NCBI RefSeq assembly: GCF_900115245.1
Contig: NZ_FOVT01000022.1
Span: forward strand, 1 to 64,000
Source of the DNA: Mesorhizobium sp. NFR06
Lineage (GTDB): Bacteria; Pseudomonadota; Alphaproteobacteria; Rhizobiales; Rhizobiaceae
Direction: 5' to 3'
Length of the DNA: 64,000 nucleotides
The translations under genes were made by a program, and so were the position numbers. Every line of letters begins with the position of its first letter. Positions within the stretch are counted from its first letter, which is position 1. This document shows, in pieces, positions 39,381 to 48,606 of this stretch. The notes under the pieces are model-generated. The model was not told the origin of the DNA and ran no database searches. It saw only the letters and a list, made by a program, of their open reading frames with translations.

Positions 39381-40499
39381 ATGAGCGACGACGGCCCGCA
39401 TCTTCGCACGCCTTCGGGCAAGCCGCGCCTGCGCGCCTTCGGCATCGCGCTCGACGGCACGCCAGGCCGCCTCAACGCCATCACCGACGTACCGGGCGTG
39501 TCGGTCGGCTACACGACGCTGATTTCTGGCGACGGTCCGCTGCAAGTCGGCAACGGCCCGGTGCGCACCGGCGTCACCGCGATCCTGCCGAGGCCGATCG
39601 CAGATCTCGCGACGCCGGTATTCGCTGGCGTGTTCAGCCAGAACGGCAATGGTGAACTGACGGGCACCCATATCATCGAGGAAACCGGCGCCTTCAACTT
39701 GCCCATCACCATCACCAACACGCACTCCTGCGGCGTGACCCGCGACGGCACGCTGCGCTGGATGAACAAGGTGTCGCCTGCCGCGCTCGACAGCGGCTGG
39801 GGCCTGCCGGTTGCGGCCGAGACCTATGACGGCTTCCTCAACGACATCAACGGCCATCATGTCGGCTTCGACCATGTCGCTGCCGCACTCGACAGCGCCA
39901 GCGGCGGGGCCATCGAGGAAGGCAGTGTCGGCGGCGGTACCGGCATGATAACCTTCGGCTTCAAGGCCGGATCCGGGACCGCCTCGCGCCTCGTCGGATG
40001 GCAGGACAGAAGCTACGCGCTCGGCGTGTTCGTGCAGGCCAATTTCGGCAAAAGGCACAATTTCACGCTTCGCGGCCGGCGGGTCGGTCCTGAATTGGTC
40101 GAGCCGGCCATTCGCGAGGGCACGCCGCGCGCCGAGAAGGGCTCGATCATCGCCATCATTGCCACCGACGCGCCGCTCCTGCCGCATCAGATGAAGCGAC
40201 TCGCCCGGCGGGTGCCGCTCGGCATCGCCATGACCGGCGGCTATGGCTACCACAGTTCGGGCGATATCTTTCTGGCGTTCTCGACCGCCAACCCGGAGGC
40301 GGCGCTTGCGGCTTCGGGTGATCTCGCACACGCGGAGTTCATTCCGGACGTCGACATCGATCCGTTATTCGACGCGGTCGTGCAAGGTGTCGAGGAAGCG
40401 ATCCTCAATGCATTGGTCGCCAATGAGGATATGACGGGCCGCGACGACAATTTCGTGCCGGCGCTGCCGAAGGCATGGCTGAAGGAGACGTTCGGCTAA
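39381..40499 (+). CDS. DmpA-type P1 family aminopeptidase
   Basis: A 372-residue peptidase of family P1 (DmpA, L-aminopeptidase/D-esterase). These are N-terminal-nucleophile hydrolases that cleave themselves between a Gly and a Ser. The expected site is in EEGSVGGGTGMITFGFKAGSGTASR, so the new N-terminal Ser would be the nucleophile. ITNTHSCGVTRDG and MTGGYGYHSSGDIFLAFSTA are also conserved. No signal peptide, so probably cytosolic. ATG 39381 follows TGAGGATCGC; it lies 7 bp behind xseA. A terminator follows. Confidence 0.88.
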   Translation: MSDDGPHLRTPSGKPRLRAFGIALDGTPGRLNAITDVPGVSVGYTTLISGDGPLQVGNGPVRTGVTAILPRPIADLATPVFAGVFSQNGNGELTGTHIIEETGAFNLPITITNTHSCGVTRDGTLRWMNKVSPAALDSGWGLPVAAETYDGFLNDINGHHVGFDHVAAALDSASGGAIEEGSVGGGTGMITFGFKAGSGTASRLVGWQDRSYALGVFVQANFGKRHNFTLRGRRVGPELVEPAIREGTPRAEKGSIIAIIATDAPLLPHQMKRLARRVPLGIAMTGGYGYHSSGDIFLAFSTANPEAALAASGDLAHAEFIPDVDIDPLFDAVVQGVEEAILNALVANEDMTGRDDNFVPALPKAWLKETFG

Positions 40500-40506
40500 G
40501 AATACC

Positions 40507-40534
40507 TGCCGGCCCGTGCTGGAGCCGGCATTTT
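40507..40534 (+). terminator. Intrinsic terminator after the P1 peptidase gene
   Basis: TGCCGGC pairs with GCCGGCA across a 10-nt loop and is followed by TTTT. It lies 7 bp after the peptidase stop and touches the end of the convergent DUF768 gene. Confidence 0.7.
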
Positions 40535-40788
40535 CACTCTGCCGGCTTGTCCGGCTTCGTTTCGCTGGTGCCCTCTTCGGCGGCTTCCTCGAGGCGCGAT
40601 GCGATCAGTTCCTGGATATCGCCGACCTCTTCCTGGATGTCCTCCAGGAGGATGCCCGCCTCGGCGGCCTTGGCGCAGCACTCCCTGGCGAGGGTCTCGG
40701 CCTGCTTGTCGATCTTGACCGGCGAATGCTGGCACTGGACTTTCTCGCCAATCCATCCGCGCAAGAACTCGATCGCATGTTCACTCAT
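40534..40788 (-). CDS. DUF768 domain protein
   Basis: An 84-residue acidic protein starting MSEHAIEFLRGWIGEKV, followed by a helical segment with two adjacent Cys (ARECCAKAAEAGI) and an acidic tail. DUF768 proteins are short, of unknown function and very frequent in Mesorhizobium genomes, so the gene is also a taxonomic marker. It is convergent with the P1 peptidase gene. Confidence 0.75.
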   Translation of the reverse strand: MSEHAIEFLRGWIGEKVQCQHSPVKIDKQAETLARECCAKAAEAGILLEDIQEEVGDIQELIASRLEEAAEEGTSETKPDKPAE

Positions 40789-40985
40789 ACTGCTTTTTCC
40801 CTAGCGGCCAAGCCGATTGGTAGCCATGAACGTCCGCACCCCCGCAAAGGATGCATGCCCCATTCGAGCCGAGTCGGCCTCGACCGGCAAGTCACCTTGC
40901 CCGTGGGACAAGACATCTTGCCCATGGTCCGCGAAGCCGAAGGATTGGAAGGGTTCAAGGTGCACGTTCAGATCATTGCGAATGA

Positions 40986-41062
40986 TGGTACCGTTGGCTG
41001 GGATCGAACCAGCGACCTCCGGATCCACAATCCGGCGCTCTAACCAGCTGAGCTACAACGGC
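40986..41062 (-). tRNA. tRNA-His (anticodon GTG), CCA encoded
   Basis: The minus strand folds as a cloverleaf: acceptor GCCGTTG paired with CAACGGT, D arm GTAGCTCAGCTGGTTAGAGC, anticodon stem-loop CCGGATTGTGGATCCGG with GTG, T arm with GGTTCGATCC, then A73 and CCA. The base before the 5' end is T, not G, and the discriminator is A rather than C. That is the alphaproteobacterial type of tRNA-His, which lacks the otherwise universal G-1:C73 pair. The first acceptor pair is G-U. Confidence 0.95.
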
Positions 41063-41211
41063 ATGCCTGCCTGAGCTAGATCGAGGTGAAAGCTTCATTC
41101 TCCGTGATCCGCTCTGTCGTTCGGCGATGCGTCAAATACGGGCTATCGGATTCTAATTCAAGGGCCTTGATAAGGTAAAGGATTGGTTTCCTCGTCCGCC
41201 TTTCGTCAAGG

Positions 41212-41356
41212 CAAAAGAAAAGGCCGGCGGGAGGAGGTGCCGGCCTTTTCCTGTTACGAGCCAGCGGGAGGAGGTGCTGGCTGGTCACCCCGGAAACGGA
41301 GGGAGGAGGTTCCATTTCCGGGTATCTGGTTGCTCAACTCTATCGCACGACTATTT
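41212..41356 (-). ncRNA. Small RNA with three CCUCCUCCC hairpin loops (anti-Shine-Dalgarno type)
   Basis: Downstream of the phasin stop, on the same strand, three successive hairpins carry the identical 10-nt loop ACCTCCTCCC. Their stems are at 41289-41300/41311-41322 (12 bp with one G-U), 41259-41265/41276-41282 (7 bp) and 41218-41228/41239-41249 (11 bp). The last is followed by TTTTCTTTT and doubles as a terminator. The stems differ but the loops are identical, so the loop is the functional part. It is complementary to GGAGG ribosome binding sites, as in the cuckoo/CcsR RNAs and rhizobial NfeR1-type sRNAs. A possible RpoH-like promoter, CTTGCG (41386-41391) and CATTTC (41364-41369), lies in the gap after the phasin gene. 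It could also be processed from the phasin 3' UTR. Confidence 0.8.
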
Positions 41357-41405
41357 GTCTGACGAAATGCGACGTTTTGATGCATCGCAAGGTTGTGCGC
41401 GGAAA

Positions 41406-41861
41406 TCAGGCAGCCTTGGCGTCGTTGATCGCCTTCTCGAAGGCGATCTTGACCGGCTTGGAGACATCCTCGACCGCCTTGGTGGCAACAGTCTGGAACT
41501 CCTTGGCCTGCTCGACGACCATTTCGACGCGCTTGCGCAGGAAAGCGGTCTGCAGCTCGACGACTTCCGAAAGGGTCTTGGCGGCGACCAGGGCTTCGAG
41601 GTGCGAGAAGCTGGCCTCGGCATTGGCGCGCAGCGCGGCGATCGCCTTGAGCGAAACGTCGCTGGAAACGGTCTTGGCGGTCTCGTAGGTCGACTCCAGA
41701 ACCTTCTGGGTCTCCTCGGCGCCGGTCTTCAGCTTGGCATAGGCTTCTTTCGACTGCTCGACACCCTTCTCGGCGAAGGCGCGGATCTGGTCGGTGGCCT
41801 TGGAAGCATCGAAGCTCGGGAATTCAACGTTTTCGATGGTCTTGGCGGTGGTCTTGGACAT
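41406..41861 (-). CDS. Phasin family protein
   Basis: A 151-residue alpha-helical phasin (Phasin_2 type) that coats polyhydroxyalkanoate granules. It is amphipathic and rich in Ala, Glu and Lys, with the typical EKGVEQSKEAYAKLKTGAEET and LVAAKTLSEVVELQTAFLRKRVEMVVEQAKEF segments. The ATG at 41861 (MSKTTAKTIENVEFPSF) follows AAAGG; the frame runs to 42254 but crosses an AT-rich promoter region. An RNA with three anti-Shine-Dalgarno loops follows its stop. A TGCA/GCA-rich site upstream suggests control by a PhaR-type regulator. Confidence 0.9.
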   Translation of the reverse strand: MSKTTAKTIENVEFPSFDASKATDQIRAFAEKGVEQSKEAYAKLKTGAEETQKVLESTYETAKTVSSDVSLKAIAALRANAEASFSHLEALVAAKTLSEVVELQTAFLRKRVEMVVEQAKEFQTVATKAVEDVSKPVKIAFEKAINDAKAA

Positions 41862-41935
41862 TTTCCAACCTTTCGGGTAGCGGCTTTGGCAGAAAGCCGT
41901 CTCGTTCATGTATGATGGCAATATACAGGATTTTT

Positions 41936-41963
41936 TGTGCATTGCAATATCTTTGTTGCACCG
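41936..41963. promoter_or_regulatory. TGCA-rich element upstream of the phasin gene
   Basis: TGTGCATTGCAA and TTGCACCGCA lie within 28 bp, about 80 bp before the phasin start, giving a TGCAA-N8-TTGCA dyad. PhaR repressors of phasin genes bind TGC/GCA-rich sites, so this may be one; the match is by eye. Confidence 0.35.
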
Positions 41964-42070
41964 CACCATAAAAATCTTCCCCCACGTCAGCCATTTGGCC
42001 GTTAACCAAGAGCCCAGAGATTTCGACCGTTGCAAGCCAGGCTTGTGGACCTTCGGGCCGCGGGCTTTTA

Positions 42071-42085
42071 TTAACAAAGCGTTAA
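42071..42085. promoter_or_regulatory. CtrA-type box upstream of the histidine kinase gene
   Basis: TTAA-CAAAGCG-TTAA is an exact TTAA-N7-TTAA match to the binding motif of the cell-cycle regulator CtrA and is followed by C as in the consensus. It sits 34 bp before the ATG of a PdhS/DivJ/PleC-type kinase, whose family acts in the pathway that controls CtrA. Confidence 0.6.
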
Positions 42086-42118
42086 CTGAAATGCCCGCTC
42101 CGGAGGGTTGGCCAGCGC

Positions 42119-45100
42119 ATGCCGCCTGAAAACTACTCCTTCCTCGATGTCGCCGTCCTCGACGCGGTGCGCCAGCGCTTTGCCGCCGGCGACGCTTTGG
42201 CGATTTTGTCGGCCGATCTTGAACAGGTGATCTGGGCGAACGGTCCGGGAGCATCGGTGTTCGGCTATCCGGATATCGAAGCCATTATCGGAGCCTCGGC
42301 GCGGCTGCCGCTGGTTGCCCGGCGGCAGATCATGGCGACCAGCGGTTTTCCGAACATCGGCAGCGACCGCGCCGTCACGGTGAGGCTGGCCACCGGCGTC
42401 GTGAGCCGCGCCGTCGGTTTCCTGGCAAGCGCCGTGACGATGCCGGACGGCGAGAAGGCTATCATGCTGGTGGTGCCGGCTGCGCAGACCAGCTCGCGCG
42501 GCGCCGCCGAGATCGCCGACCGCGCCATAGGCGGTTTCACCGAAGCCGGGCATTTCATCGCTTTCGTCGACGCGCGAGGCGACGTCGAAGCGGCCTCGGA
42601 CGGCTTTGCGGCGCTCGGCATCGAGCCGGCGACGCTGGCTGCCCTGGTTGCGGATGTGACGGCCAGCGGCGACCGCCTCGTCAAGCGCCTTGTGCCGGGC
42701 GCCAGAACCTCCTACCCGGCCGGTTTTGCACGCCTCACCGAAACGCGCCATCTGCTCGTGGTGATCGATGAGAACCAACTCGGCGACTCGGACGGCGGCC
42801 AAGGCAAACAGCCAGGCCTCGACCAGGGCGATCAGCCCGGCGATCAACAGATTGCGGCGCCGAAGGCGGCGACGGCGGCACCCTCGGGTGAAGGCCCGGT
42901 CGTCGAGCCCGAGCCTATCCAGGACAACAGTCCGGTGCAGGCCGTGGCGCCCGGCGCAGAGCCAAGCCGACAGGCAGCGGATGCCGGCGCCGGCCAGCAC
43001 GACCATTGGTACTTCAACGCTGGCGACGACAGGCAACCGGCGACACCGGCAAAGGATGGACCGACCGTGGGGGCCGCAAACGAAAGCGGGCGGCAGGACG
43101 GCGGCGACACCGCCGCGCCTGAAACCGTCGCCCAGGCGCGGCCGGCGCCGCCCCGCGACATCGATCGCTCCGCGCCACCGCTGCGCTTCGTCTGGCGCAC
43201 CGACGCCGAAGGCAAGTTCAGCGCGCTGTCACCCGAATTCGCCGATATCGTCGGCCAGCCTGCCGCCGATGTGATCGGCCGCCGCTTCAAGGACGTCGCC
43301 ACCACTTTTGGCCTCGACGCCTCGGGCGAGATCGCCGGCCTGCTCGAGCGGCGCGACACCTGGTCCGGCCGCTCGGTGTTGTGGCCGGTGGCCGGCACCG
43401 GTCTGAAGATCCCGGTCGATCTGGCGGCGCTGCCCGTCTATGGCCGCAGCCGCGCCTTCGAGGGTTTTCGCGGATTCGGCGTGGCGCGCAGCGCCGACGC
43501 CGTCGTCGATCCGGAAGCGCTCGGCATGGCTCTGGTGCCCAATGCCCAACCTGCCGGGGCCGAGCCGGCCGGGCAGCCAGCCGCGGAGCAGACGTCACCC
43601 GAACCGGCAAAACCTGAAGATCCGTTCCAGGGCGAAGTGCCGGCGCTGGCCATCGTGCCGAAGCCCGAGCGACGCTTCGCCGACAAGGTGATCCGGCTGG
43701 CTGAGCATCGCCAGCCGGCCAACGACAAGGAGCCGGGAAGCGACCGGGGGCTGTCGATCCTCGAACGCAGCGCCTTCCGTGAGATCGGCGAGCGGCTGCG
43801 CAAAGACAGTTCCGCCCCTGTCGAGCCGAGCGCGTCCGAAACCGACGCGCAGTCCGCTGCGGCTGTTGCCGGCAAGGAGGAGACAACGGCGCGGAAGCCG
43901 GCCAGCGAAGCGCCCGAAGCAAACCAGCCGCCTTCACTCGACGTGCCGGAACACGAAGGTTCGGCGCAAGAGGCGACCCCGCCGGAAGCCTCGGAAACCG
44001 CCGACGCGAAGGCCGAGGCCGAGGAAGCGCAGACCGAGGCGGAAGACCAGCAAGACCTGGCGCGGCTCGACGGCATCGATCACGCCGCCGAGACGGGCGA
44101 CAGCGGGCAAGCCGGGACGCCAGCCGTTTCCGGCTCGCTGCTCAACTATGCCGATGGCGAGAAATCCACGAAAGAAGCCGACGCCGCGCCTGTTTCCGAG
44201 ACCGGGCAACCAACGGACGCCCAGCATGCGGCCGTACACGCCGGCGCGGCGGCGCCGGAAGAACCAGAAGTAGCAGCAGCGTCGGTTCGGCCGCGCCTCG
44301 ATGTGCCGCCGCTCAAGCTCGCAGGTTTCATGCCGTCCGCTTTTTCGACCGGAGAAGAAGCCGGCGCGCCCGACACATCCATCCTCGCCAGGCTGCCGGT
44401 GCCGCTGCTCATCCATTCGGGCGACGTGCTGCATTATGCCAATGCAGCCTTCCTCGAGCTCACCGGCTACGATGCGCTGGACGACCTCGCGGACGCGGGG
44501 GGCCTGGGCGCGCTCTTTGCCGATCCTTACGGCGACGATACCGCTGCTGACGAAAGCGACCGCTCGCTGAAGCTCAAGACCCGCCAGGGCCAGGAATTTC
44601 CGATCGACGCGCTGCTGCGCTCCGTGCCGTGGCGCGGCGGCAAGGCGCTGATGCTGGTGGTGCGACGCTCCGGCGAGGAGGACGCGGCGCATTTCGCCGC
44701 GGCGAATGACGAGCCGGCGCTGCAGCCGGACGTGCCTGAACTGAAGTCGCGCATTGCGGAGATGCGCACCATCATCGACACCGCCACCGACGGCGTCGTG
44801 CTGATCGGCCGCGACGGCAACATCCGCTCGATCAGCCGGCCGGCAGAAGCGCTGTTCGGTTTCGACAGCGACGACGTCGCCGGCAAGCCCTTTGCCTCGC
44901 TGTTCGCCATCGAAAGCCAGCGCGCGGCGCGCGACTATCTTGCAGGCCTTTCGGAGCCGGGCGTGGCGAGCGTGCTCAATGACGGCCGCGAGGTCATCGG
45001 CCGTGAGGCGCAAGGGCGTTTCATCCCGCTGTTCATGACCATCGGCCGGCTGCCGAACGACAGCGGCTTCTGCGCCGTGGTGCGCGACATCACGCAATGG

Positions 45101-45859
45101 AAGCGGGCAGAGGAAGACCTGACGCAGGCACGCGCCGTGGCCGAACGCGCCTCCTCGCAAAAGACGGATTTCCTGGCCCGCATCAGCCATGAGATCCGCA
45201 CCCCGCTCAACGCCATCATCGGTTTTTCCGAGCTGATGGTGGACGAGAAGTTCGGCCCGATCGCCAACGACCGCTATCGTGACTATCTGCGCGACATCAA
45301 CCGGTCGGGCAACCATGTGCTCGACCTCGTCAACGACCTGCTCGACATCTCGAAGATCGAGGCCGGCCAGCAGGAGATGGATTACGAGGCGGTGTCGCTC
45401 AACGACACGCTGGCCGAGACGGTGGCGATGATGCAGCCGCAAGCCAATCGCGAGCGCGTCATCATCCGCTCCAGCTTCGCCTCGCGGCTGCCGGAAGTGG
45501 TGGCCGACTTGAGGAGCGTGCGCCAGATCGCCCTCAACATCCTGTCCAACGCCATCCGCTACACCCAGGCCGGCGGCCAGGTGATCGTCTCGACCGCCTA
45601 CGAAGCCTCGGGCGACGTCGTCATGCGCGTGCGCGACACCGGCATCGGCATGACGCAGGCTGAGATCGAGCAGGCGCTGAAGCCGTTCAAGCAGATCAAT
45701 GCGCTCAAGCGCGGGCGTGGCGACGGCACCGGCCTCGGACTGCCGCTCACCAAGGCCATGGTGGAGGCAAACCGCGCCCGTTTCGCCATTACCTCAACGC
45801 CGGGCGAAGGAACCCTGGTCGAGGTCGGCTTCCCCTCGACGCGCGTGCTCGCCGAGTAA
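42119..45859 (+). CDS. PAS-domain sensor histidine kinase, PdhS/PleC/DivJ type
   Basis: A 1246-residue kinase without clear membrane spans. It has an N-terminal PAS-like segment (about 20-120), a second near 355-400 (LRFVWRTDAEGKFSALSPEFADIVG), and two more before the kinase core (about 760-860 and 880-990). They are joined by long Pro/Ala/Glu-rich linkers (about 460-740). The HisKA box is KTDFLARISHEIRTPLNAIIGFSELM with the phosphorylated His1024; the ATPase shows LNILSNAIRY, DTGIGM and GDGTGLGLPL. The HisKA wording fits the PdhS/DivJ/PleC group that acts on DivK. A CtrA box lies in its promoter. Confidence 0.88.
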   Translation: MPPENYSFLDVAVLDAVRQRFAAGDALAILSADLEQVIWANGPGASVFGYPDIEAIIGASARLPLVARRQIMATSGFPNIGSDRAVTVRLATGVVSRAVGFLASAVTMPDGEKAIMLVVPAAQTSSRGAAEIADRAIGGFTEAGHFIAFVDARGDVEAASDGFAALGIEPATLAALVADVTASGDRLVKRLVPGARTSYPAGFARLTETRHLLVVIDENQLGDSDGGQGKQPGLDQGDQPGDQQIAAPKAATAAPSGEGPVVEPEPIQDNSPVQAVAPGAEPSRQAADAGAGQHDHWYFNAGDDRQPATPAKDGPTVGAANESGRQDGGDTAAPETVAQARPAPPRDIDRSAPPLRFVWRTDAEGKFSALSPEFADIVGQPAADVIGRRFKDVATTFGLDASGEIAGLLERRDTWSGRSVLWPVAGTGLKIPVDLAALPVYGRSRAFEGFRGFGVARSADAVVDPEALGMALVPNAQPAGAEPAGQPAAEQTSPEPAKPEDPFQGEVPALAIVPKPERRFADKVIRLAEHRQPANDKEPGSDRGLSILERSAFREIGERLRKDSSAPVEPSASETDAQSAAAVAGKEETTARKPASEAPEANQPPSLDVPEHEGSAQEATPPEASETADAKAEAEEAQTEAEDQQDLARLDGIDHAAETGDSGQAGTPAVSGSLLNYADGEKSTKEADAAPVSETGQPTDAQHAAVHAGAAAPEEPEVAAASVRPRLDVPPLKLAGFMPSAFSTGEEAGAPDTSILARLPVPLLIHSGDVLHYANAAFLELTGYDALDDLADAGGLGALFADPYGDDTAADESDRSLKLKTRQGQEFPIDALLRSVPWRGGKALMLVVRRSGEEDAAHFAAANDEPALQPDVPELKSRIAEMRTIIDTATDGVVLIGRDGNIRSISRPAEALFGFDSDDVAGKPFASLFAIESQRAARDYLAGLSEPGVASVLNDGREVIGREAQGRFIPLFMTIGRLPNDSGFCAVVRDITQWKRAEEDLTQARAVAERASSQKTDFLARISHEIRTPLNAIIGFSELMVDEKFGPIANDRYRDYLRDINRSGNHVLDLVNDLLDISKIEAGQQEMDYEAVSLNDTLAETVAMMQPQANRERVIIRSSFASRLPEVVADLRSVRQIALNILSNAIRYTQAGGQVIVSTAYEASGDVVMRVRDTGIGMTQAEIEQALKPFKQINALKRGRGDGTGLGLPLTKAMVEANRARFAITSTPGEGTLVEVGFPSTRVLAE

Positions 45860-45883
45860 ACATCATGCGGGACAGGTTCGGCC

Positions 45884-46020
45884 AAAGAAAAAGGCGTCCG
45901 ACTGGACGCCTTGAGAAATGGGATGCTGTTACAACGGGGGCTTGAGCTGAACCTCAGGGGACGAGGAACGGGATTTCTCCCTCAAGTTACACGCGACTAT
46001 CGGGGGTGGTCCCTTAACAA
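45884..46020 (-). ncRNA. Candidate minus-strand structured RNA with terminator
   Basis: On the minus strand a long stem (CTTGAG with CTCAAG, 45941-45986) is followed by a terminator hairpin (AAGGCGTCC-N4-GGACGCCTT, 45891-45912) and TTTTTCTTT. The terminator points away from the histidine kinase gene and is about 470 bp past the aacS stop with a palindromic repeat between, so it does not obviously serve either. No ORF fits. A small RNA is the simplest reading; late termination of aacS is the alternative. Confidence 0.4.
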
Positions 46021-46169
46021 CTCCTTACCGGGCCGCCAAAAAATTTACGAATGTGTACCACCCGTGAAATCTAGGTAAATTCGCCGTACATATGTTGTTT
46101 ACCAAGCCGGGCTCAGTTTCGGCATTGACGGCGGCGCAGGGATTCAAAGTTAGCCGAGACATACCTCCC

Positions 46170-46357
46170 GTCGTCATCCACGGGCGAAGCAAGAAGCGAA
46201 GCGACGCGGCGCAGACCCGAGGATCCATGCCGTGCCGTCAAAGCATTGCAACGGTGCAGAATTCTGCTCCGCTGCGATCTGCGATCAACGTAACGGCATG
46301 GATCCCAGGGTCTCCGCGACGGAGCTTTCGCTCCTGCTTCGCCCTGGGATGACGAAG
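46170..46357. repeat. Intergenic palindromic repeat, family B copy 2
   Basis: About 188 bp with ends CGTCATCC and GGATGACGAAG, internal GGATCCATGCCGTG matched by ACGGCATGGATCC, and central CAGAATTCTGCTCCGC. Blocks agree closely with copy 1 at 35922-36092, while the spacer (GCTTTCGCTCCTGCTTCG) differs. It follows the aacS stop. Confidence 0.8.
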
Positions 46358-46382
46358 TTGAGAAGCCTCGGCTAATCTGGAA

Positions 46383-48341
<1,959 letters not shown>

Positions 48342-48606
48342 GATCGCTCCTCCCAAAGCGCGTCGCGTTCGAGCCAGTAAAGCTCAGCATCGCATATGCC
48401 ATCGTCCCAAAAACGGCGCGCAACCGCGGACCGGGATCGTTCAGACCGCTTATGCATATTGCAGCGCAGCAGAGCAAGATTTTGTTCGGACGGCCGATGG
48501 CGAGCGCGGCGAGAATGCCATCGCAAGGCCATAAAGACTTGAAAAGCGTCGGCGCTCGGTTACACCCGTCGGGCGATTTGTCGGCAATGAAAGCATACGG
48601 GGCGAA

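Noticed and set aside
41862-42254. N-terminal extension of the phasin and antisense overlap with the kinase gene
   Set aside because: The region is AT-rich promoter DNA containing the CtrA-type and TGCA-rich sites, and phasins begin near MSKTT.
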